This document shows positions 36,531 through 46,905 of a DNA stretch of 55,248 nt, one piece after another (position 1 is the first letter of the stretch; each line of letters starts with the position of its first letter). The stretch lies in NCBI RefSeq assembly GCF_000003815.2, contig NC_049984.1:6904906-6960153 (forward strand), given 5' to 3'. Source of the DNA: Branchiostoma floridae. Taxonomy: Eukaryota; Chordata; Leptocardii; Amphioxiformes; Branchiostomatidae. The notes below the pieces were generated by a model that had not been told where the DNA came from, made no database searches, and saw only the letters and a list, made by a program, of their open reading frames with translations. The position numbers and the translations under genes were made by a program.

Positions 36531-37820
36531 GTTCGCTCAATAGACAAATATAAGAACAGGGGCAGGGTGGTGCTACAGTCAAGTTTTACTACTTTGCCAC
36601 TCCAAACACTGCTCCTCGAGTACTGGCACTTTTGGTAGACGGTCTCTCTGTCTATTTTTTTTCTATACAGCATCGTGTCGGAGTGTGAGTGGTGTGAGTG
36701 GTGTCTTCCAATTAAATAGAAGTAGGGCAATGAAAGTCAAAACAAATCAACGAAAGTGCACGGACGCCCCCGTCCCCACATAACAAGGTGTTAGAAAACC
36801 TACAAACATCAAAAGAAGACTTACGAGCTAAGAAGAAGACTTATAAGTGTTAACAGCAATATAAAATAGTCAGCTGATTATGATTTTCAATTTTCCATTA
36901 GCTCGCCTCAGTATCTGTTACCCGAAGTTGTTCTCAGTTTCGCAGATCGTACAAAGGCCAGTGCGGGGGCGGAGGTGGTAGTTAGATTTTGATTAAGATG
37001 AAACGACCATAAACGTCTCGGAGCTGTCTGTGTGGTCGGTGCGGGCTGAACTGCGGCCCGGGGAGATGACGGATCGCCCGTGACAGATGTACAAGTGTTT
37101 CCGCTCGCCGCAGGTCGATGCGGGGGATTGTTTGCTCGCGACGGTGGGGGAGTGAATGATGGATATGAACGGCTCGCGCCGCGCGTGCTGATACCACAGC
37201 AGTAATCTGTCTGCGAGCCCGATTACATTCCTAGTGTTTTATCGTGTTTTATCTTAGTCATCTAGCTATTGAGTATATAGAGTTTTTTTTATAGATTCAG
37301 GACGATAATGACTGGTTTTATTGGCAATGAAAGCTCATCTGAGTTGGAGAATTGCATAAGAACCGCTAACTAAATATGATTTGACTCATCATGAATTTTC
37401 GACTGAATCGTCCAATCAATCCTCCAGCTATCTGAGACGAATGCTCAGGACACGTGACTTTATGCGCGTGTGACATCATCAATGGGTCAAAGATTGTTAA
37501 AAGTCGTCATCGCCCCTCTTACCGGCTGAGAGTCACGTGTCTTAAGTAGTGAGTAATTGAGTCAGATGGCTGAAGAAGACTGTGCGAGTCATTACAAAAG
37601 TCGGTGAGTTTAAATTCTGCATAATGTCTAGTTCTGGCCGATGGTCTTCCTGAGATCTTCCAGACGGTTCATGGAAACGGTGGCAGGTAAATATCTTCTG
37701 AGTGTGTGGGAAGAAAACTTCGTGCTCGGTGACTTATCAGGCTGATACATGGCAAAGATTCGGTGCGAATTTGCGTCTCGCACATAATTCGTACGACAGG
37801 ATAGCGACGGCAAGGTGCGG
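36531..37820. other. non-coding stretch with a CpG-rich patch and paired E-boxes
   Basis: The patch 37010-37180 is CpG-rich and low in repeats. CACGTGACT at 37451-37459 and its complement AGTCACGTG at 37531-37539 form an inverted pair about 80 bp apart, with TGACATCA between them. No exon is seen. Confidence 0.3.
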
Positions 37821-37825
37821 GTATC

Positions 37826-37932
37826 GTCATCATCATCATCATCATCTTCATTATCATCATTATCATTATCATTATCATCATCTTCATTGTGATCTCATCA
37901 TCACCATTATTATCATCATCATTATGATCACC
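37826..37932 (+). repeat. ATC/ATT trinucleotide microsatellite
   Basis: About 105 bp of CATCAT and TTATCAT steps. The open frames here, with Met/Ile or His runs, are repeat artefacts. Confidence 0.95.
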
Positions 37933-38547
37933 ACTTTCCAGTGCATGCACTGACACGAGTCATCATTGTCTTCCATTGTGTTTTCCCTACTGCTGTTGGC
38001 TGAGCCCCTCCCAGCTACAAGCTCATCACATCAAGACACCGGTCAACTGTTTCTCTTCCGCTTACAGACGAAGAATCTCTTGCTTGTTCGGTCTTGGCAT
38101 GTCCGCCTTGCCGCATGCTCAAAAGACACTTCAAAGGGGTACAAATTCTTGCAAAAGAGAACTGATGCAACGCATCTGCTTAGACATTGATATGAGACGT
38201 CAAAGGGTTCACTTTTCTTTCCTCTCCTACACCCTTTTGTAAGGAAAAAGTGATCTCTCCAAAAGCTTCTGTGTTGCCAAGTGGAAAGTGTATAGTTTTC
38301 TCAAAATCGATTTCTGTTCCGAGCCAAAGACAGAAGAGCCGTGCATTACTTTCCGACCGAAACACTCCAAAACGCATCAATTCCACTTCTTTCTGGCATT
38401 TCTCACCTCCCCCGCACTTAATCCCTTTGACAAGGCTGAAAACGCCGGGATCTTCGACACAGAACCGAGACCAAAGCGTGAAGAGGTACGTTTGGGCCTG
38501 GGTCCTCACGGGGAAGCAACGTGCGCGCTGCGTCACATGTCTTAATA

Positions 38548-38736
38548 CCCCCCTCACATTAGGCGCGATTCGATCGGACGACGAGTCTGCGAGCTCTAAT
38601 TTCCGAAGAGGCTGCCATGACCCTGATGCCGACGAAGAAATGGCAGAGTTCCCCCTTCCCGTCAGGGTCATGACTCCTCGTAATTTAGAGCTCGAAGACT
38701 CGTCGTCCGATCGATTCGCGCCTAATGTGAGGGGTG
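38548..38736. mobile_element. 189-bp foldback MITE with ~54-bp arms
   Basis: The left arm CCCCCCTCACATTAGGCGCG runs through GGACGACGAGTCTGCGAGCT. The right arm is its near-perfect inverse ending CGCGCCTAATGTGAGGGGTG. TA borders both ends (38546-38547 and 38737-38738). The ~80-bp loop itself contains the inverted CATGACCCTGA/TCAGGGTCATG, so almost the whole element folds on itself. Overlapping open frames on both strands result from the symmetry. Confidence 0.9.
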
Positions 38737-38759
38737 TATAACGACGTCAGTAAAGATCC

Positions 38760-40570
38760 GTTCCTTAAAAAAGTTAAGTGAACTTTTTGAATACATTAAT
38801 GAATTGTTTCTTTCACACTGAGATGTACACAATGTCTTAGGGTGGTGGGAAATGGCGCACAGTTATGTTGACCTAAGTTACCTAAGTTCATTAATTCATT
38901 TGTATTTTGTTATGTGGCGCTGTTAAAATAAGTTGTTAAACTTGAATGCAGCACCACATTGTCCTTGTTATGTGTTTTTGAATAAAGAAAAAAAATGTAC
39001 ACAAAAAGACTCAGAGACACACTCGCATGCACTCACTCGCTAACATAGACACACTGAAAAAACACACACATACACATATGTAAATATTGACAATATGAGG
39101 GTGTATTCGAATCAGTGATTAATCTACTTTGCATTGGAGCCAACAATGCTCCACCATCCAAATCTACTGCTTCCCGAAAACGAACGCAAAAGCTAGCAAC
39201 ACAAAGCACCTACCATAGAAGTAAATACAAGCATGGCTATACTAGGTAAGGATGGATGTGGGAAGATTACTAGGAAGAAGTTGAGAAAAACGGGATTGAG
39301 AAGTTAAGCGAACATGTCGTGACCAACACGAGGCAGCGTTAAATCCACTTTATATTGTCCGATAAACAGCAGACAAGCACAGCCGCATGAGAACTCGTAT
39401 CAGCCGCCATGACGGACTACATACATCATTGAACATGACGTACAATTTGCGGCGAATCTGCGGGCCCCGCAGGCCGGCTTAAGTCGAACGGTGTAATCTA
39501 TCCCCCAACAAATGCCTGCTGACAGGCGAGATGCCTTTCATTAACCTCTAACAGCCGCGCGTTAAGATCCCGCGATCACACACTCCTGCAGTGGCGCACA
39601 TACATCTTCAAACGCCCACGCTCGGTCGACCTGAATGCCTAGGCGCTAAATCGTGTTCGATACGAGGCGCAGAGGCCCGCAAAGTCGTTCGTTAAGGTCT
39701 CCGACATCCCTTTAATTTTTTAAAGCGTTCATTTTAGGAGAATGTTAGCGCCAACAGCGATGTTAAAGAGCGCGTGGGAGTTCGAACAGACGCCAGACGG
39801 CACCATACGCTTGTATCAAATGAACACATCTTTAAGTTCATGGACGACAAAGACGTTAAATAAATTAGTATATAAAAAAATTATCATGGTATTATTTCAA
39901 CAGTGAAAGAGTTTGATTTGGTCTAGCTAAATCAATAGAAGCAAACTTCCTAGATGGCGCCCTCCTCATGTGTCGCAAGACAAATCCAAAGCTATAGAAT
40001 GTAAGTTTGTGATCAATCTGTAATCTAATGTTCATGATCAAACTTTGGGAGGGATATGCCTCTGAGATTTCGTTCAAATACCTACGGAGGAAAGGAAACA
40101 ATAGTGACTAGCGCCTCCGCTCGATCTTGAAGCAAGAAGACACTTTCTCTTTCGCGTGTTGTTGTCCACCGTACTTGCATGAGACTGGAAATGTTATCAG
40201 TCTGGAAGGGAATGCTGCAAGTTGTGGTCTTTATTCCTTGCAACGTAACTTAGCGAGTAAAGGCCAATTTACCCGGTACAATGAGCCTGTGTATTCCGTA
40301 CATAGTGCCCTGCATCTTGTTCTAGCTAGTGGAAAATTGAATTTGCTTCTTGACGTCATGTCAAAGGTCTTCTTTGAGATCACATCCAGGTAAAGACTTC
40401 AGATGATTGACTTAATTTTTTTCCGACGAGCTCTTCGATGCAATAATCTGTCACCAAAAGTTACAATTGAACAGGCTCTCGATGCGTAGAAAATGGGTGA
40501 TTCCTTGGTGCGTACCCCTGTATTCTCATCTGCCGTTCTGATTGTCACACCGCCCCATTCCGTCCTGAGG
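38760..40570. other. non-coding stretch; possible retro-tail and a GC-rich low-repeat patch
   Basis: GAATAAAGAAAAAAAATG near 38980 looks like a poly(A)-signal-plus-tail scar of a retroposed sequence. The patch 39420-39720 is CpG-rich and repeat-free. At 40127-40393 an open frame ends in a donor-like CAG|GTAAAG, but no acceptor or partner exon supports it. Confidence 0.3.
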
Positions 40571-40582
40571 CGAACCCTCTGG

Positions 40583-41065
40583 ATGACGTCAAACCTCGCG
40601 CCCCGGTGATTCCCGGGTCAACACCGTGAGATTGGATCGCTTATTCGCGTTAATTACTTCATTCGGCGGGGAGGATTGTTCTGGACTGTAGAGTAGTCGA
40701 TCTGGTCTATTCTCAGCGATGTTGTTCATTTCCGTGCCCGGAACTTTTGTAGGGCAGCCCCGCCACAGGAGAAACTTTGGCGACAGTGAGGGAATGAGCA
40801 ATGCACAGTCCGATACTGTCTGAATCGCTTATCCATCAATGATTGTGATCTTATACGCGTCATCATCTAATGACGTGAGCCCAACCTTGTAATAACATGA
40901 TGTACGCTCAACCTGTCAATCACCTGATGACGTAATGCTAAAAGTGCCAATCACTTTTCATGACGTATCGTTTAACGTGTCATGTTTCTGATGACGTAAG
41001 ACCTAACCTGCCGTTCACTTGATGACGTATGTTTTTGTATGTTTGTTCCAGGCGGTGTGACGTCA
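40583..41065 (+). promoter_or_regulatory. cluster of CRE-like TGACGT sites before the secreted-protein gene
   Basis: TGACGT occurs at about 40584, 40871, 40928, 40961, 40992, 41023 and 41058; the first and last are full TGACGTCA palindromes. The middle sites recur at about 31-57-bp steps within the wording TGATGACGTAA, like a decayed tandem unit. The cluster ends just before or at the presumed 5' UTR of the gene at 41179, so it may be its promoter or proximal enhancer, suggesting CREB/ATF-type control (inference). 41050-41051 also looks like a splice acceptor (GTTCCAG), so the true start site might instead lie further upstream. Confidence 0.5.
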
Positions 41066-41178
41066 GACCTGCGTTCTATCGATCGTTGCTTCTCTGATAT
41101 CTTCGAGCTGGGAACGAGAGCCTGTCACCTGGGAACGACCAATTCACCACCGACCATCCCGCCACCACCGCCTCCACT

Positions 41179-42366
41179 ATGGGCTGGGCCTTCATGTTGT
41201 TCCCCTTCCTACTGAGCCTCTTCGCGCCGTCCATCCGGAAACCTAGCTACTCGCGATTCGTCTCGCGGTGGGACGCGGCCTGGAGGCCCCAGCGCTTCGG
41301 GAGGGACCCGAGCCGAGTCCCGAGGAGCGATCCGTACCCGTACGATGACCTCCAGCGGTGGCTAGAGAGAAAGCAGCAGCAGCGGCCGCAGCCTTTCAGT
41401 GCCGGGTCCTTCCAAGACAACGACTTCGACCCAGGCCCGGAGTTTTCTGGCCTGAAGACACCGGCTAAATTTGGTCAAGAAAGATTCTGGAATGACCGTT
41501 TCCCGACAGCCCTGGCGCGGTACAAACCGTCCAACCAGCGGTACGAAACGTTTCCGTCACCGTTTTCAAATATCCTGAACCAACGCTTGGCCCAAAGTTT
41601 GAACCGACCAGGTAGCTATGGACACCAGGCAGCCGATCCGTACCGAAAAACGTTCGAAGCTTTGATAGACATCGTCCAAAATCGCCTGATTGCCGAGCTG
41701 TTACAACGGTTATGGAATCAGCACCAACGACAGCGAGGAAACGGGGCCTCGCCGACCGAGAGTGTTGTACAGCTGGCACGATATCCGGGCTACGATCGCC
41801 AGGCCCCGTACGGAAGTAAGCTCCATTCTCCGCAGCGCGAACCCTCAACCTCACGAATTTCAACTTCGCGTCCAAGCGAAAGTACCGAGAAGGACAAGGT
41901 CAAGATCAAGTGGAATCAACCCAAGGTCGTCCTGTCCAAAACAGCGCAGCACGGCTTCAGAGGTCCGTCCGGAACTAGCCTCTACTCGGGACATTCTGGA
42001 GGAACCTCCGGCAACACTCTCTACTCCGGACATCCCGGAGGAACGTCTGGCAAAAGCCTCTACTCGACGCTCTCCAAAGGCACATCTGGCAACGGAATCT
42101 ACTCCGGACACTCCGGAGGCCCGCACGGCAATAGCCTATACGCCGGTTATTCCGGAGGAACGTCTGCTGGTAAAAGCCTCTACTCCGGACATTCCGGAGG
42201 CACAACCGGCAATAGCCTCTACCCCAGGCCTTCTGGAGGCGCATCCGGCAACAGCATGTACTCCGGTTATTCCGGACACAAGCAGCCCGGACACCAAGAA
42301 TCCAATGCAATCAACCCGTTGGCCTTCCGGAAAACCAGAGAAGCAGGGAACAGGAAAATGCATTGA
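41179..42366 (+). CDS. putative secreted Gly/Ser/Tyr-rich repeat protein, 395 residues
   Basis: The ATG has A at -3 and G at +4, and an in-frame TGA lies upstream at 41095-41097, so this is the likely start. Residues 1-16 (MGWAFMLFPFLLSLFA) form a signal-peptide-like hydrophobic stretch. Residues 20-150 are rich in Arg, Gln, Pro, Tyr and Phe. Residues ~156-185 contain an amphipathic helix (around FEALIDIVQNRLIAELLQRL). Residues ~262-367 hold eight tandem 13-residue units of the form G-[TN]-SLYSGHSGG-TS, one with an extra residue. There are no cysteines that would suggest a disulfide-rich fold. The family is not recognised; composition resembles secreted matrix, mucus or adhesive proteins, which is only analogy. 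GC content and codon use are clearly higher than the flanks, supporting coding. A single coding exon is seen. Confidence 0.75.
   Translation: MGWAFMLFPFLLSLFAPSIRKPSYSRFVSRWDAAWRPQRFGRDPSRVPRSDPYPYDDLQRWLERKQQQRPQPFSAGSFQDNDFDPGPEFSGLKTPAKFGQERFWNDRFPTALARYKPSNQRYETFPSPFSNILNQRLAQSLNRPGSYGHQAADPYRKTFEALIDIVQNRLIAELLQRLWNQHQRQRGNGASPTESVVQLARYPGYDRQAPYGSKLHSPQREPSTSRISTSRPSESTEKDKVKIKWNQPKVVLSKTAQHGFRGPSGTSLYSGHSGGTSGNTLYSGHPGGTSGKSLYSTLSKGTSGNGIYSGHSGGPHGNSLYAGYSGGTSAGKSLYSGHSGGTTGNSLYPRPSGGASGNSMYSGYSGHKQPGHQESNAINPLAFRKTREAGNRKMH
41962..42283 (+). repeat. 39-bp tandem repeat inside the secreted-protein gene (8 units)
   Basis: Each unit encodes about 13 residues around SLYSGHSGG. The unit length is a multiple of three, so all frames tend to stay open, which explains the long alternative-frame and antisense open frames here. 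Units differ by 10-30%, mostly at Thr/Pro/Ala and Asn/Lys positions, while Tyr and the Gly pair are kept in most units. Confidence 0.9.
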
Positions 42367-43290
42367 GGAAGGCGTCACCGTGACACAGCAAGCACAACGT
42401 AATCGGAGCAGACCACTCATTATAGAACAGGTTAGTTAGTAATAATACAGCCCCGAGCGACTCACAAAAATAATTCCGTATTCAAGAAGCTTAAGAAAGT
42501 TGTTTCGAAAGAAGGAATCATTCAGAAAGATTAAATGCGGCACTTGGGGATGCGGAGACGTCGCGCGATCGCGAGTAGAGACAGAGTAGAGTTTCATTTT
42601 TTGTGACCTGTGCGGTCAAGCTTCGGGACCGATGATGCAAAAAAAAATTAGTAGGTGTCTCAAGAAGCTTGGGAGAGCACAAGAAGTTGTGTCTCGTCTA
42701 ATCGAAGACGAAGACATTCGCATAAAAAGGTCAGGGTCAGAGTAATTTTCGATTGGGTAGTTATAGACCCGTAAGAGTAAAGACCTGTGATTGGGTGGAC
42801 AGTCAGGTCATAGGTCAAGATATTGTCAACATTAAGTTGTAAAACGTTTTTTTTTTGTTTCTTATATTCAGGATTTCAAATATGCTGATTTAATTGGTGT
42901 TGTTTAGTGGACAGCTATTCCATGCAGGTACCTAAGTATTCCTGGTTTTATTTTGATGGAACGAAAGTGAACGTAATCGTAGAACCTGGAGTAAGACTAA
43001 CAACATTTTCTTTGAAATGAAAACAGAGAGAGTGACTACAATTAATAGTAAACTCACATTACAGCTTGCAGATCTCTTGTGATCCAGGAATTTACCAAGG
43101 CCCTGCATAGAGTAGTAGCCTTATGATTATGATGATTCATAAATCACCAGAAACTACCAAAATCAGGTCACGACCATCGTCTTGTTGTTGTTGTTGCTGT
43201 TGTTGTTGCATTGTGTCATTGCTGTGAAAACATCCTGTTAGTGAATACTCAGCAATAAGGAAACTTTACGATGCAATCCAGAAAGAAATG
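42367..43290. other. 3' flank of the secreted-protein gene, non-coding
   Basis: ACAG|GTTAGT at 42428-42432 could be a donor in a spliced 3' UTR. No AATAAA is obvious close by. A GTT trinucleotide run lies at 43186-43208. Nothing else is recognised. Confidence 0.35.
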
Positions 43291-43299
43291 TCGACAAAC

Positions 43300-43980
43300 G
43301 CATTTATTGATGACAAGGCTGTGGCAATTACTTAGAAATTGCGACGTTGTGGCGGAAATACAAGGCATATAGAATTTGTGGCAAACTTGAAACAGTGAAG
43401 GAAATTGTGACAGAAAATGTCAAACAAACATGAGGGAAGTGGAATGATCTTGGGAAGCAACATCCAAATTTAGCAGATTATTGTGGCAGATGCCAAAGAG
43501 CGTTAGGAACCTGTGATGAAAATTCGACACATCCCTTTCATTGCGGCTATCGTAAGAATACTGGCAACAACCTGTGCCAGGTCGTACCCACAGAGACCGT
43601 CTGTGGTAAGTATGTAACATGAGGAAATTGTAGCCAATGGGGCAGCTTGTGATAAAGTTGTAACGCAGTGAGTATGTAACTATTATAACCAGGAAAGGCA
43701 TGCAGAATANNNNNNNNNNNNNNNNNNNNNNNNNNNNNNNNNNNNNNNNNNNNNNNNNNNNNNNNNNNNNNNNNNNNNNNNNNNNNNNNNNNNNNNNNNN
43801 NNNNNNNNNGCTGCAGCGGCAGATCCATAGGGGAACAAGCGTAAACCTGTAAACATTCCACCTGTATATGCACACGATATGACATGCAGTAGCATGGGAA
43901 ATCCTAGAACTTTTAAGTTGTCAGAGTGTTAAACGTTGTAAATGGTTGTTAGATTGCTGTGAATATGTAACAGTTTTCCG
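43300..43980. repeat. degenerate short tandem repeat surrounding the assembly gap
   Basis: TTGTGGC/ATTGTGAC/CTGTGRT and AGTATGTAAC words recur every ~25-40 bp on both sides of the N run, suggesting a decayed minisatellite that may have broken the assembly. The unit is too diverged to define by eye. Confidence 0.35.
43710..43809. other. assembly gap (100 N)
   Basis: Exactly 100 N bases, the conventional filler for a gap of unknown length. Open frames crossing it are meaningless. Confidence 0.99.
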
Positions 43981-44137
43981 AGACACACTACAAAGTATCA
44001 TGTTTTAATTGTTTTAAAGAATACCATGAAATTGATTGGTGTTTCATTCTATGAGGTAGTGAAGCTTCTGTAATATCATAACGTTGCATGGCAACAAGGT
44101 GTCTCACCTTGGACTGTTTTAATTTTAATTTTCGTTA

Positions 44138-44960
44138 GGCCATGTTGATTTGATTATATGGATGACATCCTCCGGGAACTCCAAAACTGATGCGAGCGAG
44201 CGAATAAAAAAAAGTTTGGCCAAAAAAAAAAAGTTGCCTTCAGTATGAAATCAAAGTGGCCAGGAAGGTTGAACATAGGACTAAACACACATAGTATGGT
44301 ATACCAACAGTTAGGTGTAGGGACCAGTACATCATACGGGTGCAAAACATTTTTTTCTTCTTGGACCAATCCGAAAAAAACAGACCTGAAAAAAACAACA
44401 GAGGAACAGGTTTCGCCAATTACAAAATGGACACACTATGTCAGCAGCCATTTGGGGTCTAACCGGGGGCCAAGAAGACAACAAGAGCGAAGTCAAGAGA
44501 CAGTTAGCCTTTATTACATGGAGATGGGATTTTAAAATGCAGTGGGAGTCCAATAATCCACCAAACAGATTCCTTTGTAGCAAAATTGACCAATTACCAT
44601 TGTTTTGAGTATTGCCAGTTCTCAAGTTTCCACAGACAATCAGGTCCAGGTTCATGTCCGGACCTGGAAATGATCCTCTGGACCTGAATTTTCTGTACTG
44701 GTACCTCCCCCAACCAACAATAGATTTTTTTTCTTTCTGTCCTTTCACATCTTATTCTTTGACTTTAGATTCATTTTGGCATTCTATGGCATTAGTTATC
44801 TGTTTTCTGATACTTTTTTTTCAATCTACGGAATATTTGTGCTCATTTTACAGCTGCTTTGCACAATCTATTGTGTGGTCGAAAACTTTTTTTTTTTTTG
44901 GAAATGGCCGAAAATTGGTGCGAGCGCGGATGTCATCCATATAATCAAATCAACCTGGCC
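44138..44960. mobile_element. 823-bp TIR MITE with TTA target duplication (family A, copy 1)
   Basis: The left end is GGCCATGTTGATTTGATTAT and the right end the complement of GGCCAGGTTGATTTGATTAT. They are bordered by TTA at 44135-44137 and 44961-44963. TTA/TAA duplication suggests a PIF/Harbinger relative. The inverted arms continue to GGATGACATCC. A shorter relative is at 50973-51340, so this copy probably contains an extra internal insertion (about 44290-44740). Confidence 0.88.
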
Positions 44961-45394
44961 TTACGATATAGTCGACGCTACAGTGGCCCAAAAACGTGTA
45001 AACAAGAACTTCAGAAGATGTGTCAGATCTACGTGCACAGGTTGCACTAGACTACATAAAAGCACAAGTTAGCAATCGACCTGAGATATTGTAATCGGAT
45101 CTTACCTAAGGCGCCTTGAAGAATGTATTCTACCCTGCACTAGTTTCTCGGAGCAAACATATGGTGACTTACTGGTAGTTATTGTAGACACATGAATGAA
45201 AATTGCACGAATAATAAACCGGATGGACAAGATGTGCGATTTCTGCTATTTTCTTTTGTTTCCAGTTTAGCAATACGTCAGTTTAGCAATGGGTTCGTGT
45301 TAGTTAAGTTAAACCCTTCCCGCGCCTGATGGCGCTCTGTTTCCTTAGCCCTGGGCCACACAACGCAGTCACTACAGCAGGGGACTAGTCCACT

Positions 45395-45562
45395 GGTAGT
45401 GGTGTGTGTTAAACTTCCATACTCTTTCCCAAATGCTGAGTGCTAAGCAGAAAAAGCAGCATGTACCATTTTTAAAGTCTTTGGTATGACTCGGCCGGGG
45501 ATCGAACTCACGACCTACCGAATTCAAGGCGAACATTCTCCCCACTAGGCCATTGCACCACC
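45395..45562 (-). mobile_element. tRNA-derived SINE
   Basis: On the minus strand the head reads GGTGGTGCAATGGCCTAGTG, with box A TGGCCTAGTGG (complement of 45542-45552) and box B GTTCGATCCCC (complement of 45497-45507). A body with ATACCAAAGACTTTAAAAAT and TTTCTGCTTAGCACTCAGCA follows. The internal pol III promoter is intact, so it may be a fairly young copy. The 3' end near 45395-45415 (AACACACACC) is approximate. Confidence 0.85.
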
Positions 45563-46680
45563 CTTAGAGTAGTCACAGACAATCACGTCTTTACTAGATC
45601 TCCAGATCAAAAGCTCTAAGCCTGCCCTAGCTGTCTATTCTCTGAACATGCACACTACTGGTACAGGCTATGGTCCCTGGGATGGGACATGTTACTTTGC
45701 CGGCCCTGTGTTTAAGGAGAGCCACGCACCAAGCATGTTGAATAACATTTACCCCCTCAAGCCTTGGCCATGTAAAATACCCTTTCTTTCCTCTATAGGT
45801 AAAACTTCAGAGCGATCCCTCTAACGCCCTTTAGTAAAAGACATGGGTAGACGTCTCCCTTAACCAGCCTGTTACAGCAGTTATGGAATCAGAACCAAGG
45901 CCAGGCCATGGAAACTCCATAAGGCAACACTGATTTAATTTCATGGATATCGCCCTGGCGCTCATAATTTTCATTCTACAAAAAAATCTCCTCCTCAGTA
46001 AGGCGCCTCGTGCTGACACATAATGCCCCAAAAAGGTCAGTATGGGAAAATTCTCATTAAACTTAAGTATTACTATGTCCTTTCACAGAACCTGATACAA
46101 GCGTTTTCACTACGTCGGCATCGAAGTACAGAAAAGACTTGGTCATTATTGGTGATTGGTATGCTATCAATGATGTGAAAATTTACATTTGCAAAACTTA
46201 ATTGCATTCACAGGCAATACTAAAGACGTCCTGTCAAGACCAGGTTCGTGTTCCATGGTTTTGAAATTTTAGCACTAAAATTTAATCTATTCTTGCCCTC
46301 TCGTATTGGTTTTGGGGTCTCCTGAGTGTGTCATCCATAACATTAAATGGAGACGAGGGACACCCACGTTGAGTCTCTCAATAAAGAAAACGCATCATGC
46401 CATGCGAAACAACTGTCTCTAAACAGCCACACACAAGCGCTCAACAGGAGACCGATAAACGAATCCTTATTGATTTCCCCCTGCCGGCTCGTCCGCGCTA
46501 AGTGAATAAAGACGCCTCCTGAGTCCGGTCCATTATGGGTGCTTACCGACCTGCGCTGACCCGATCTCCGCCGGACCGGCCACGGGAAATGGAAACTGTT
46601 CCGGGCAGATCAACATAAACAGCATCAGGGGCGGTTTGGATTTGGTTCCAAAGTCATTTTCGAAGGTCGAAGGGCGTTGT
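45563..46680. other. non-coding stretch with a GC-rich low-repeat patch (about 46430-46620)
   Basis: No exon is seen. The patch around CGAATCCTTATTGATTTCC and CTAAGTGAATAAAGACGCC is repeat-free and CpG-rich at its right side, a candidate regulatory element. Confidence 0.3.
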
Positions 46681-46707
46681 GTTGAAACTTGATACTCTGA
46701 CCCGAAG

Positions 46708-46905
46708 TGTGTGTGTGTGTACGTGTGTGTGTGTATCTGTGTGTGTGTATGTTTGTGTGTGCATGTTTGTGTGTGATGTGTGCGTATTTGTTTGCGAGTT
46801 TGTGTGTGTTTGTGTCTGTGCGATATGTGTGTGTGCGTGCTCGCGTGTGTGTCTGTGTGTGTGATGTGTGTGTCAGTGTGTGTCTTCGTGTGTGTGTACG
46901 TGTTT
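46708..46905 (+). repeat. GT-rich microsatellite with interruptions
   Basis: About 200 bp of GT repeats broken by TATC, TTT and GC steps. The open frames rich in Cys/Val or Thr/His across it are artefacts. Confidence 0.95.

Noticed and set aside
38180-38741. Two 163-codon open frames on opposite strands
   Set aside because: Both run through the symmetric foldback MITE and lack recognisable domains or splice support. Their similarity to each other follows from the inverted repeat.
40127-40393. 88-codon open frame ending at a CAG|GTAAAG donor, as upstream exon of the secreted-protein gene
   Set aside because: Joining it to the acceptor at 41051/41052 runs into the in-frame TGA at 41095, and no acceptor precedes it.
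41690-42439. 249-codon open frame overlapping the secreted-protein gene in another frame, and antisense frames over the same repeat
   Set aside because: The 39-bp repeat unit is a multiple of three, which keeps all frames open. The chosen frame has the signal-like N terminus, strong start context and protein-like composition; the others do not.
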